A stretch of DNA of 64,000 nt from positions 1,240,001 to 1,304,000 of the forward strand of contig NZ_JAFEMB010000001.1 in the NCBI RefSeq assembly GCF_016892705.1, read 5' to 3'. Numbering within the stretch: the first letter of the stretch is position 1; each line of letters starts with the position of its first letter. Below are positions 7,098 to 15,422 of this stretch, piece after piece. The translations under genes were made by a program, and so were the position numbers. The stretch is from Microvirga pudoricolor. Lineage in GTDB: Bacteria; Pseudomonadota; Alphaproteobacteria; Rhizobiales; Beijerinckiaceae. The notes under the pieces are model-generated. The model worked only from the letters and a program-made list of their open reading frames with translations, ran no database searches and was not told the DNA's origin.

Positions 7098-9125
7098 CTA
7101 GATGATCATGAAATCCTTGAAAGTCAGGGTTCCTTTGAGCTTGGTGAAGGTCGCGATCGTCAATGCCGCCTTGCCGCCCTCGCCATCCGCATCGTACATC
7201 AGGGCCTTCTTTCTCGGGTCGTAGATCAGATAGTCATTGCCGTCGGCGGCAGCCTTGCTGATCGTGAAATAGGCCTTGTCGAGCTTTCCGGGCTTGGCCT
7301 CCTTGCCCTTGCCGAGTTTCCGGAACACCGCGTTGTCGAGCCATATGGTATCGTCCCGCACCACGAAATCGGTGATCGTATCCACGTGGGTCTTGGCCTT
7401 GTCGGGCTTAGCGTCGAACACGAACACATCCTTGCCGGGCCCGCCCGTGAGCACGTCCCGGCCCTTGCCGCCCTGGAGCCGGTCTCTGCCGCCGCCGCCG
7501 CTGAGCGTGTCGTTACCCGAACCGCCTTTGAACACATCCTGGCCAGGCCCCCCTGATAGATTTACAGGCGTTCCTTCCGGAAGACCGATCGTTCCAAAGC
7601 TCTCATTGAGGACATCGGCGACCGAGATGGTGAAGACGGCATCCTTGGTCAGGCCTCTGCTGTCGATGGCGCGTACCGTTACGGCATGAGAGCGAACCTG
7701 CTCGAAATCAATGCGGGCGCCGTCGGCTACGACCAAATTGCTGCCCGAGAGAGCGAAGCGGCCACCCGCATTGTCGAGAAGCGCGTAGGTGAGGCTGTCA
7801 CCATAGGCCAGGTTAGCATCCGATGCCGAAAGAGCTCCCACGAGGGTGCCGTTGGCCGCGCCCTCGGATACTGCAGTGTGAGAGAGGGTCACGGACGTTG
7901 GTGCTTGGCTCGGCATGAACTGCTGCATGAAGATGCCGCTGAGCGAACCGTCCTGGCCTTCTCCCGTCAGCGGGGACGACTGCCACGACAGGACTACCCG
8001 ACCATCCGCCAAGGTCGCGGCTTCCGGATCCTTCTGATTGCCTTTCACAAAAGCGTTCACAGGGACATCGTAGGATGTGTGCGGGTTGCCGTTCGCGTAG
8101 AATTGTCTCTGATAGACACCCTCGAAATCGCCGTCCTGATTGAGGGATTGCCATGACGTGACCCATCCTCCGTCGGGAAGGGGCGTCACGTCGGAGTATC
8201 TTTGGCTGAAATCGGTGAAGATGTTGACCGGCATGTCAGTTGTCGACAACGCCTGCCCATTCGCATCGTACCGTTGCTGATAGACACCGTAATGGTAACC
8301 GTCCTGTTCGTACGATGTCCACGTAATGACCCAGCCGCCATCGGCCAACGGAGCGATACGCGCCGAGGATTGATCCCCTGCCGTGTACGCATTGACGATT
8401 TTCTCGCTTTCGACCTCGTTGCCAAGGCGATCGTACCGGCGCTGAAAAACGCCTGCTCCGTCGCCATCCTGTCCATACGACTGCCAGGTAACGACCCATC
8501 CTCCGTCAGCCAGCACGGCCACATCCGCTTGGGTCTGGCTGCCATTCGTCTCGACATTGACGAGCTTGTCACCCTCTGTCGAGACTCCCGCCTTGTCGTA
8601 GCGGCGCTGAAAAATGCCAAAGCTGCTGTCGCGGCCATCCTGCCCCTGTGAAGACCAAACGACCACCCAGCCTCCGTCCGGCAACCCTGCGACCTTCGCA
8701 TCGTCTTGTGGTCCTGCTGTCACGTCGTTGACGCGCTTGTCGACAGCCCTGCCGCCATCCTTGAAGAATGGCTGTCCGAGGCTGTCGTAGCGCTGCTGAA
8801 AGACGCCGCTGCCCGAGCCGTCCTGCCCGTCCGATCCCCACGTGACAACCCAGCCGCCATCGGCCAGCGAGGCGACACTCGGCGAGAATTGATCTTTATC
8901 CGGGAAGGCATTGACGAGGACGTCGGCAGGATTTCCGCCGGCCTGAAAGAACGGACGCCCGAGGCTGTCGTAACGCTGCATGAAGATTTCGTTCATGGGA
9001 GAGCCGGCCTCCTGGCTCTGCCACGCGACAACCCACCCGCCATCACGCAAGGCCGTCATGGCCGGCTGCGTCTGATTTCCTAGGGTGATGGTATTAACCT
9101 TCGTTTCCGCGCCGACTCTGAACAT
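7098..9125 (-). CDS. RTX-type secreted calcium-binding protein with seven internal repeats
   Basis: A 675-residue protein without an N-terminal signal peptide, built for type I secretion. Residues ~1-410 hold seven repeats of about 55 residues, each with a core like LADGGWVVTWQSYGQDG followed by GVFQRRYD and a VN-containing linker. A cadherin-like domain follows (~415-515, with SEGAANG and DSLTYAL). RTX nonapeptides are at ~528-575 (GGPGQDVF, GGSGNDTL, GGRDRLQ, GGKGRDVL, GGPGKDVF). A C-terminal secretion region ends in LTFKDFMII. RTX repeats fold on Ca2+ outside the cell. The ATG at 9125 follows GAGG. It is probably an exported adhesin or surface-layer-like protein. No type I exporter genes are in this window, so secretion would depend on a distant system. 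Confidence 0.88.
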   Translation of the reverse strand: MFRVGAETKVNTITLGNQTQPAMTALRDGGWVVAWQSQEAGSPMNEIFMQRYDSLGRPFFQAGGNPADVLVNAFPDKDQFSPSVASLADGGWVVTWGSDGQDGSGSGVFQQRYDSLGQPFFKDGGRAVDKRVNDVTAGPQDDAKVAGLPDGGWVVVWSSQGQDGRDSSFGIFQRRYDKAGVSTEGDKLVNVETNGSQTQADVAVLADGGWVVTWQSYGQDGDGAGVFQRRYDRLGNEVESEKIVNAYTAGDQSSARIAPLADGGWVITWTSYEQDGYHYGVYQQRYDANGQALSTTDMPVNIFTDFSQRYSDVTPLPDGGWVTSWQSLNQDGDFEGVYQRQFYANGNPHTSYDVPVNAFVKGNQKDPEAATLADGRVVLSWQSSPLTGEGQDGSLSGIFMQQFMPSQAPTSVTLSHTAVSEGAANGTLVGALSASDANLAYGDSLTYALLDNAGGRFALSGSNLVVADGARIDFEQVRSHAVTVRAIDSRGLTKDAVFTISVADVLNESFGTIGLPEGTPVNLSGGPGQDVFKGGSGNDTLSGGGGRDRLQGGKGRDVLTGGPGKDVFVFDAKPDKAKTHVDTITDFVVRDDTIWLDNAVFRKLGKGKEAKPGKLDKAYFTISKAAADGNDYLIYDPRKKALMYDADGEGGKAALTIATFTKLKGTLTFKDFMII

Positions 9126-9786
9126 ATGATCCTCAAAAAAATCATGTGATATATTATCATATAACTTAAATTCCCCAACGACAAGTTCCCCCGAGGGCTT
9201 CTAAGCCCTCAGTGCCGGAGAGCGTCATCGCGAGCGCCTCCGAGACCTGCGCTCGCAAGGGCAGAGCGGTCATTATTCGCAATGTAAATTTTTGATGACA
9301 CACAATCGAGTAATTACATAAAATCGAATTTATATTCGGCATGACCGATAATAATGAGTTTATTGACGCAATAATGAAGAAAATATCAAGAATATCCATA
9401 GTCTATGTTGAACGAAAATCATCTCAGCCGGTTTCCGCCTGTCTCTGGCTGAACGCCGGGACGATCAGAGGCGGCTGCCCACGGCTTCTTCCCTCTCTAC
9501 AGAACCTGCATTTCGACATTACGGTATGACATAGAAGCCTTGCCGAAGAGCGGCGGCGAAGCTCTGGTGCAGGCCCCGTTCAGGTTCGACCGGCTAGATC
9601 CTCCTGACGCGGGACGGGCGGCTCGCTGCCAACACAGACGTGACCGATTCCTTGACCTTTCCCTTGGCGGGAAAGCCGTTCAGCCGATTGACCGCGAGCC
9701 CCGCCCGCCCCATGAGCAGGGCGGGCAATCGGTTGCCCGCCCGTTCGCGCGTTCCGGCGGCTCGTCCGCCCCATGAGGAAGATCCC
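9126..9786. other. Long AT-rich intergenic region between divergent RTX and beta-glucosidase genes
   Basis: About 660 nt without a convincing gene. The part from 9126 to about 9420 is much richer in A/T than the rest of the window and includes a perfect 8-bp-arm palindrome (9193-9200/9203-9210, GAGGGCTT/AAGCCCTC). Two short open frames cross it in opposite directions but lack ribosome sites and protein-like composition. The right part returns to high GC and contains a strong hairpin (listed separately). I expect the RTX promoter on the left and the beta-glucosidase promoter on the right; the low GC suggests an imported or strongly regulated segment. Confidence 0.5.
9719..9742. promoter_or_regulatory. 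10-bp perfect hairpin in the leader of the beta-glucosidase gene
   Basis: GGGCGGGCAA-TCGG-TTGCCCGCCC forms a perfect 10-bp, nearly all G/C stem with a tetraloop, ending 44 nt before the TTG start. No T-run follows, so it is not a standard terminator. It may be a leader-RNA structure or an operator for a dimeric regulator. Confidence 0.45.
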
Positions 9787-12108
9787 TTGCGGCTCACGTT
9801 TTCGTCCCGTCTCGCCCTCCTGCCGGCCGCGCTGGCGCTCCTGTCCTTCGGCCTCGCGCCGGTTCAGGCGCAGGAGGCTCCGCGGGCGCAGGATGCCCCC
9901 GGCGCGCAAAGTCCCGCGCCCACCCAGGACAGCGTCGAGCGGCGGGTCGACGACCTCGTCGGGCAGATGACCCTCGAGGAGAAGCTCGGCCAGCTCAACC
10001 TCATCTCCCACGGCCCGCCGCTGAACTGGGATGACATCAGGACCGGGCGGGCGGGCGCGTTCCTCAACTTCAACAACGCTCCCGACGTCCTGCGCGCGCA
10101 GCGGCTCGCCCGCGAGTCGCGCCTGAAGATCCCGCCGCTCTTCGGCCTCGACGTGCTGCACGGCTTCCGCACCCAGTTCCCGCTGCCCCTGGGGGAGGCC
10201 GCAGCCTTCAACCCGGAGCTCTCCCGCAAGGCCTCCGAATGGGCGGCCCGCGAGGCGGCTTACGTGGGCGTGAACTGGACCTTCGCGCCCATGGCGGATC
10301 TGTCGCGGGACATCCGCTGGGGCCGCATCGTGGAGGGCTTCGGGGAGGATCCCCATCTGGGCGCCGTGCTCACCGCCGCCCGCGTGCGGGGCTTTCGCGA
10401 CGGCGGGCTCGCCACGGCGGCCAAGCATTTCGCGGGCTACGGCGCCCCGCAGGGCGGGCGCGACTACGATACCACGTTCATCCCGCCCGCCGAGATGTAC
10501 GACATCTACCTGCCGCCGTTCAAAGCCGCCGTGGAGGCCGGAACCGTGAGCCTGATGGCGGCCTTCAACGCCAATAACGGCGTGCCGTCCACGGCCAATC
10601 CGTGGCTGCTCACGGACGTGCTGCGCGGCCAGTGGGGCTTTGGCGGCTTCGTCACGTCGGATTGGGCGGGCATCCATGAATTGCTGGGCCACGGCGTCGC
10701 GCGGGACGGCGCGGAGGCGGCCCGCAAGGCGATCCTGGCGGGCGTCGATATGGACATGATGGGCCAGCTCTATGTCAAGCACCTGCCGGACGAGGTGCGG
10801 GCGGGCCGCGTGCCGATGAGCACCGTGGACGAATCCGTGCGCCGGGTGCTGCGCTCCAAGATGCGCATGGGCCTGTTCGACCGGCCCGACATCGACCCGT
10901 CGCACGTGGACGCCGCGTTCCCGTCGCCTGAATCCCGGCAGGTGGCCCGCGAGGTCGCCCGCGAAACCCTCGTGCTCCTGAAGAACGGCTCCGGCGCGCT
11001 GCCGGTCGGGTCGAACGTGCGCTCCATCGCGGTGGTGGGCCCGCTCGCGGATGCGCCGCGCGACCAGCTCGGCCCCCATGCGGCGCGCGGTCATGCGGAG
11101 GACAGCGTCACGCTGCTCCAGGGCATCCGCGCGCGCGCGTCGACGGCCGGGATCGCGGTGAATTACGCGCCGGGCTGCAACCTCGTGGACGAGCCCGTCG
11201 CTCCCCTCAAGCGCGAGCATGCCCGCGTGTGGGACCTGTTCTGCCGCACCACGGACGGCCTGCCGGCGGCGCTCGACGCCGCGCAAAAATCCGACTTGGT
11301 GGTGGCGGTATTCGGCGAGCCGCAGGAAATGTCCGGCGAGGCCGCCTCGCGCACGCGCCTGACGCTGCCGGGCCGGCAGGCCGAGATCCTGGAGAAGCTC
11401 GCCGAGACGGGCAAGCCCGTGGTGCTCGTGATCATCGGCGGACGGCCGCAGGAGCTGGGCCCGCTCAACGACCGCATGGCCTCGATCCTCATGGCCTGGT
11501 ATCCGGGCACGGAGGGCGGCCACGCGGTGGCGGACGTGCTCTTCGGCGACGAGAACCCGAGCGGCAAGCTGCCCGTGAGCTGGCCCCGCAGCATCGGCCA
11601 GCTGCCCCTCTACTACAACGCGCTCCCGAGCGGCCGCCCCACCCTGCTGGCGAACCGCTTCACCCTGCAATATCTCGACGAGTCGCACCTGCCGCTCTAC
11701 CCGTTCGGCTGGGGCCTGGGCTATTCGGGCTTCGCCTATACGGACCCGGCCATCGCCAAGACCCGGCTGGAGAGGTCGGACAGGCTGGACGTGACGGTCA
11801 CGGTCGCCAACCGGGGCAGCCGCGCCGGCCAGGAGGTGGCGCAGCTCTACATCCGCGATCCCTATGCCAGCCGCAGCCGTCCCTTGCGTGAGCTGAAGGC
11901 CTTCGAGAAGGTCATGCTGCAGCCCGGCGAAGCCCGGCGCGTGACGCTCTCGGTGCCCCTCACGTCGCTGGGCTTTCATCTCGACGACGGGACCTACCTG
12001 GTCGAGCCCGGCGCGATCGAGGTCTTCGTGGGCGGCTCATCTCTCGCGGAGGCCGCCGGCACGGTCGAGATCGCTGAGGAGCTGCGCCTCCCGCCGGGAG
12101 GCCGCTGA
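9787..12108 (+). CDS. bglX: Periplasmic GH3 beta-glucosidase (BglX type)
   Basis: A 773-residue glycoside hydrolase family 3 enzyme. I place the start at the TTG at 9787 because GAGGAA lies 6 nt upstream and a standard signal peptide then begins at once (RLALLPAALALLSFGLAPVQ, cut after AQA). A GTG 147 nt upstream would put 49 odd arginine/proline-rich residues before the signal. The catalytic nucleophile is Asp292 in GFVTSDWAG. The (alpha/beta)8 domain, the alpha/beta sandwich domain and a fibronectin-III-like C-terminal domain (about res. 680-760, with VANRGSRAGQEVAQLYI) are all present. It probably releases glucose from beta-glucosides or cello-oligosaccharides in the periplasm. It is monocistronic and ends in a strong terminator. 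Confidence 0.93.
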   Translation: MRLTFSSRLALLPAALALLSFGLAPVQAQEAPRAQDAPGAQSPAPTQDSVERRVDDLVGQMTLEEKLGQLNLISHGPPLNWDDIRTGRAGAFLNFNNAPDVLRAQRLARESRLKIPPLFGLDVLHGFRTQFPLPLGEAAAFNPELSRKASEWAAREAAYVGVNWTFAPMADLSRDIRWGRIVEGFGEDPHLGAVLTAARVRGFRDGGLATAAKHFAGYGAPQGGRDYDTTFIPPAEMYDIYLPPFKAAVEAGTVSLMAAFNANNGVPSTANPWLLTDVLRGQWGFGGFVTSDWAGIHELLGHGVARDGAEAARKAILAGVDMDMMGQLYVKHLPDEVRAGRVPMSTVDESVRRVLRSKMRMGLFDRPDIDPSHVDAAFPSPESRQVAREVARETLVLLKNGSGALPVGSNVRSIAVVGPLADAPRDQLGPHAARGHAEDSVTLLQGIRARASTAGIAVNYAPGCNLVDEPVAPLKREHARVWDLFCRTTDGLPAALDAAQKSDLVVAVFGEPQEMSGEAASRTRLTLPGRQAEILEKLAETGKPVVLVIIGGRPQELGPLNDRMASILMAWYPGTEGGHAVADVLFGDENPSGKLPVSWPRSIGQLPLYYNALPSGRPTLLANRFTLQYLDESHLPLYPFGWGLGYSGFAYTDPAIAKTRLERSDRLDVTVTVANRGSRAGQEVAQLYIRDPYASRSRPLRELKAFEKVMLQPGEARRVTLSVPLTSLGFHLDDGTYLVEPGAIEVFVGGSSLAEAAGTVEIAEELRLPPGGR

Positions 12109-12141
12109 CCGCCGGACCAGGTTGCCCCCGCCGCGCAGCAA

Positions 12142-12165
12142 AAAGGGCTCCCGAGGGAGCCCTTT
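12142..12165. terminator. Bidirectional Rho-independent terminator
   Basis: AAAGGGCTCC-CGAG-GGAGCCCTTT is a perfect 10-bp stem with A and T flanks on the two sides. It sits between the convergent beta-glucosidase and MipA/OmpV genes and can serve both. Confidence 0.85.
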
Positions 12166-12189
12166 CGCATGGTGTCCCGGACGGGCGGC

Positions 12190-13023
12190 CTAGTAATAGC
12201 CCGTGTCGAACGAATAGGACACGGTCAGGCCGAGGCCGATCTGGTTCTCGTTGCCGAAGCGCTTGACGATGGGGCTGTCGGCCGCGTCGCTCACGAGGCG
12301 CTTGTAGGTCACGTAGGCCGTGGTCGACCATTGCTCGGACCAATCGTAGGTGAGCGCCGTGGTGGCGCCGACGGTCGTGAAGCCGCCGGACGGATTGTAA
12401 GGCGTCACCAGGCCGTTGAGGGAGGCCTCGTAGGGGGTCACGCCGAAATAGGTCTTGGTAAACTCGCTGTCGCCGAGGCCCACGCGCGGACCGGCCGAGA
12501 ACGTGAACGCGCCGTAGCGCTGCACGAAGTCGAGGCCGAGATCGCCCACGAAGCCCTCGTGGCCGTTGAAGCCGCGGCGGATCTCCGCGCGGGCGCGCAG
12601 GAACTCCACGGGCCAGAACTCCACGAACAGGCCGGGCTCCACCGCCCAATCGACCTTGGACAGGCCGAAGAGGCGCCGGTCGTCCTGCAGGTAGCGCCCG
12701 CCCTGGAAGCGGCCCACGATGCCGAACCGCAGGGCCGAGCTGTCCTCCAGCAGCGAGAAGCTCAGGCCGTCATCGGGCGCCGAAAAACGCTGCGGCGTAC
12801 CGGCCCGGCGGAAACTGACCGACGGGAAGCCCACGAAGCTGTAATCGTCCGCGCCCGGATAAGAGGGGCCGACCTTCAGGTTGCCCTTCACGGTGGCGAT
12901 CCAGCCGCCCGTGGGCGCGGCCGCCGGAGGCGCGCCGAACAGGGGATCCGCCGCCTGAGCGGTTCCGGCAAGCGCCCCGCAGGCCAGGAGGGTTCCGAGG
13001 GCGAGGGAATGGGTCAGGCGCAT
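12190..13023 (-). CDS. MipA/OmpV family outer-membrane protein
   Basis: A 277-residue predicted outer-membrane beta-barrel of the MipA/OmpV family. The ATG at 13023 follows AGGAAG and starts a clear signal peptide (RLTHSLALGTLLACGALAGT, cut after AQA). The barrel shows alternating strands and ends in an aromatic residue (SYSFDTGYY), as outer-membrane proteins inserted by the Bam complex do. The motif GLGLTVSYSF near the end and GPSYPGADDYSFVGFP near the start are family features. MipA has been linked to murein-enzyme scaffolding and OmpV to porin-like uptake; the role here is not decided. The gene stands alone, convergent with the beta-glucosidase. Confidence 0.88.
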   Translation of the reverse strand: MRLTHSLALGTLLACGALAGTAQAADPLFGAPPAAAPTGGWIATVKGNLKVGPSYPGADDYSFVGFPSVSFRRAGTPQRFSAPDDGLSFSLLEDSSALRFGIVGRFQGGRYLQDDRRLFGLSKVDWAVEPGLFVEFWPVEFLRARAEIRRGFNGHEGFVGDLGLDFVQRYGAFTFSAGPRVGLGDSEFTKTYFGVTPYEASLNGLVTPYNPSGGFTTVGATTALTYDWSEQWSTTAYVTYKRLVSDAADSPIVKRFGNENQIGLGLTVSYSFDTGYY

Positions 13024-13247
13024 GGCACTTCCTGTTGCGGTTCGGTCCGCGGTCAGACCCCGGGATCGGTCCGGTGTCCGGGCCCCGGATGGGGCTCGCC
13101 GCCGAAGATGACGTTGCGGCACCTTACGGATATGCGGCCGGGAGGGATACCCTTCGCGGCCGCGATTGCCAAGCCGAGGGGCAGGTTGCCGGGCGCTATG
13201 GTAAACAGGATACAGCCAGGGTCTCGGCGAAGGTCTCGGCGGGGCGC

Positions 13248-13718
13248 TCAGACCGAGAGGGCGTGCAGGTCCGCCAGCAGCCGCTCGATATCCCCGCCCG
13301 GCAGGCCGGTCTCGACGAGGCCGTGGGCGTGCTTCCAGACCGGCACGGCCCGGGCCAGAAGCGCCCTCCCGTCCGGGGTCAGGGCGAGGCGGCGGGCGCG
13401 TTTGTCCCCGGGGTCCGGCGCCACGCTCACGAGTCCGCGCCGCTCCAGGGGCTTGAGCGCCGCCGTCAGGGTCGTGCGGTCCATGGCGAGAAGCCCGGCC
13501 ACCGATCCCATGGAAGGCGGCTCCGGGCGGTTCAGGGACATGAGCAGGGAGAACTGGCCGTTGGTGAGCCCGAGGGGCCGCAGGGCCTCGTCGAACCGCC
13601 GCCCGAGGGCCCTGGCGGCCCGCTGAACATGCAGGCACAGGCAGGTGTCGCGCACCAGGAGCGTGATGTCGTAGGGGACGGTCGAGGAACCCGGATCGCG
13701 GGTCAGGGGCTTTGACAT
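13248..13718 (-). CDS. MarR-family transcriptional regulator
   Basis: A 156-residue winged-helix repressor. The recognition region is at ~res. 72-115 (GSVAGLLAMDRTTLTAALKP, then the wing with DPGDKRARRLALT). Two cysteines near the N-terminus (DTCLCLHVQRAAR) are close enough to sense thiol reactants, as in OhrR/MarR sensors, which is speculative. It diverges from the DUF899/VOC genes, and a perfect 12-bp palindrome lies between them just upstream of its own start, so it probably represses itself and that pair. Confidence 0.9.
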   Translation of the reverse strand: MSKPLTRDPGSSTVPYDITLLVRDTCLCLHVQRAARALGRRFDEALRPLGLTNGQFSLLMSLNRPEPPSMGSVAGLLAMDRTTLTAALKPLERRGLVSVAPDPGDKRARRLALTPDGRALLARAVPVWKHAHGLVETGLPGGDIERLLADLHALSV

Positions 13719-13729
13719 GGCCCATTAAT

Positions 13730-13741
13730 GTTGATATCAAC
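13730..13741. promoter_or_regulatory. Palindromic MarR operator candidate
   Basis: GTTGATATCAAC is a perfect 12-bp palindrome 11 bp from the marR start and about 45 bp from the divergent DUF899 start. Its size, symmetry and divergent setting fit a MarR-dimer operator controlling both directions. Confidence 0.6.
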
Positions 13742-13785
13742 CTTGTCTGTCAAGCGAGCTCAACGTCGCAGCAAGGGAAATGCCG

Positions 13786-14520
13786 ATGCAGCCCAACCGA
13801 ATCGTGTCCCGGGACGAGTGGCTGAGCGCCCGCCGGGCCCTCCTGGCCGCCGAGAAGGAAGCCGTTCACCTGCGCGATCGGGTCAATGCCCAGCGCCGCG
13901 CCCTGCCCTGGGTCGAGGTCGACAAACCCTACCTGTTCCAAGCGCCCGACGGGCCCAAGACGCTCTCGGAGCTGTTCGACGGGCGCAGCCAGCTCATCAT
14001 CTATCACTTCATGCTGGCGCCGGGCTGGGAGGCGGGATGCGTCGGCTGCTCCTTCCTGTCCGACCATTTCGACGGCGCGGTGCCCCATCTCGAACATCAC
14101 GACGTGACCCTCAAGGCCGTGTCCCGGGCCCCGCTGTCCGAAATCGAGGCCTACAAGGCCCGCATGGGCTGGCGCTTTCCGTGGGTGTCGTCCTTCGGCA
14201 GCGATTTCAACTACGATTTCCATGTGTCCTTCACCCAGGACGACCTCGCCAAGGGCCAGGTGAACTACAACTTCTCCGAGACGCCGTCGGAGCAGGCCCA
14301 TGACGAATTGCCGGGCGTGAGCGCGTTCTACAGGGACGAGGGGGGCCGCGTGTTCCATACCTATTCGAGCTATGCCCGCGGCATCGAGGAGTTCATCGGC
14401 ACGCTGATGATCCTGGACCGCGCCCCCAAGGGCCGCAACGAGACATCGACCATGAGCTTCGTGCGCCGCCACGACGAGTACGAGAGCCGCCCGAAGGCCG
14501 CCGGCTGCTGCGCCTCCTGA
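13786..14520 (+). CDS. DUF899 thioredoxin-like protein
   Basis: A 244-residue DUF899 protein with a thioredoxin-like fold. A redox-type CVGC motif is at res. 85-88 (APGWEAGCVGCSFLSDHFDG). The segments YHFMLAPGW, PWVSSFGSDFNYDF and VFHTYSSYARG are typical of the family. The ATG at 13786 is preferred over the one at 13780, because the AAGGGA ribosome site is 7 nt from the former and only 1 nt from the latter. DUF899 proteins often sit with glyoxalase-fold genes and MarR or ArsR regulators, as here, and are thought to handle thiols or reactive electrophiles; no reaction is established. The C-terminus has a CC pair (AAGCCAS). It is likely co-transcribed with the next gene. Confidence 0.88.
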   Translation: MQPNRIVSRDEWLSARRALLAAEKEAVHLRDRVNAQRRALPWVEVDKPYLFQAPDGPKTLSELFDGRSQLIIYHFMLAPGWEAGCVGCSFLSDHFDGAVPHLEHHDVTLKAVSRAPLSEIEAYKARMGWRFPWVSSFGSDFNYDFHVSFTQDDLAKGQVNYNFSETPSEQAHDELPGVSAFYRDEGGRVFHTYSSYARGIEEFIGTLMILDRAPKGRNETSTMSFVRRHDEYESRPKAAGCCAS

Positions 14521-14559
14521 GCGCCCCCTATTCCCATCCACAGCGAAAAGAGAACGCCG

Positions 14560-15345
14560 ATGTCGCCATCCCAAGGCAGCTTTGTCTGGTACGAACTCAT
14601 GACCACCGATCCCGCGGGCGCGAAGGCGTTCTACGGCCACCTGGTGGGCTGGGACCTCAAGGACATCCAGGTGCCCGGCATGACCTACACGATCCTCAGC
14701 GGAGGCGGAACGGATGTGGGCGGCCTGATGGGAATGCCCGGGGAGGCCTGCGACGCCGGCGCCCAGCCGGGCTGGATGGGCTATGTGGGGGTCGACGACG
14801 TGGACGGGAGCGCGGCCGCCTTCGAGCGTGACGGCGGCACGGTCCTGCGGGCTCCCGACGACATCCCCGATATCGGCCGCTTCGCCGTCGTGGCCGATCC
14901 GCAGGGCAATGCGCTCTGCCTGTTCAAGTCCCGGAACGCGGACGGCGCGGAGCCGGTGCCGCTCATGAAGAAGCCTCTCGGGCATGTGGGCTGGCACGAG
15001 CTCGTGACCTTCGATCAGGCCGCCCTGTTCGACTTCTACGCCAAACAGTTCGGCTGGACGAAGGACCACGCCTTCGACATGGGCCCAATGGGCGTCTACC
15101 AGATCTTCGCGCATCGCGGCGAGGCCCTGGGCGGCATGATGAACAAGCCCCCGCAGGCACCGGCGCCGTTCTGGCTCTACTACTTCATGACCGATGGCAT
15201 CGACGAGGCATCGGAGCGCGTGACGGCGGGCGGCGGCAAGGTCATCAACGGCCCGATGGAGGTTCCGGGCGACGCCTGGATCGTGCAATGCCTCGACCCC
15301 CAGGGCGCGATGTTCGCGCTGGTCGGGCCCCGTCGGCAATCCTGA
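14560..15345 (+). CDS. Two-domain VOC (glyoxalase/bleomycin-resistance) protein
   Basis: A 261-residue protein with two VOC modules, at ~res. 5-125 (SFVWYELMTTDPAGAKAFY start) and ~137-258 (HVGWHELVTFDQAALFDFYA start). Each begins with the family's W-x-E-L strand and ends with a DPQGN/DPQGA strand. VOC proteins bind a metal and act on glyoxals, dihydroxyaromatics or antibiotics; paired domains like this also occur in PhnB/YdcR-type proteins of unknown substrate. It lies 39 nt after the DUF899 gene with an AAAAGAGAA ribosome site and probably shares its MarR control. A role in electrophile or glyoxal stress is plausible but inferred. Confidence 0.88.
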   Translation: MSPSQGSFVWYELMTTDPAGAKAFYGHLVGWDLKDIQVPGMTYTILSGGGTDVGGLMGMPGEACDAGAQPGWMGYVGVDDVDGSAAAFERDGGTVLRAPDDIPDIGRFAVVADPQGNALCLFKSRNADGAEPVPLMKKPLGHVGWHELVTFDQAALFDFYAKQFGWTKDHAFDMGPMGVYQIFAHRGEALGGMMNKPPQAPAPFWLYYFMTDGIDEASERVTAGGGKVINGPMEVPGDAWIVQCLDPQGAMFALVGPRRQS

Positions 15346-15422
15346 CGCCAGGGGCCGCCAAGGCGCCGCCAGGATGCGCTTACCGGAGCGGGCCGCACCG
15401 ATCGCAGGCCCGCCGGAGGGCG

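Noticed and set aside
7900-9100. Repeated units in the RTX gene as a CRISPR or satellite array
   Set aside because: The repeats are ~165 bp, in frame and diverged at DNA level, so they are protein-domain repeats.
9166-9529. Two short open frames in the AT-rich gap (minus 9166-9399, plus 9341-9529)
   Set aside because: They lack ribosome sites and conserved-looking sequence; low GC alone allows such frames.
9580-11979. A 799-codon open frame antisense to the beta-glucosidase
   Set aside because: The plus strand has a full GH3 protein with signal and active site. The antisense product is His/Arg/Gly-rich without domains, as GC-rich codon bias produces.
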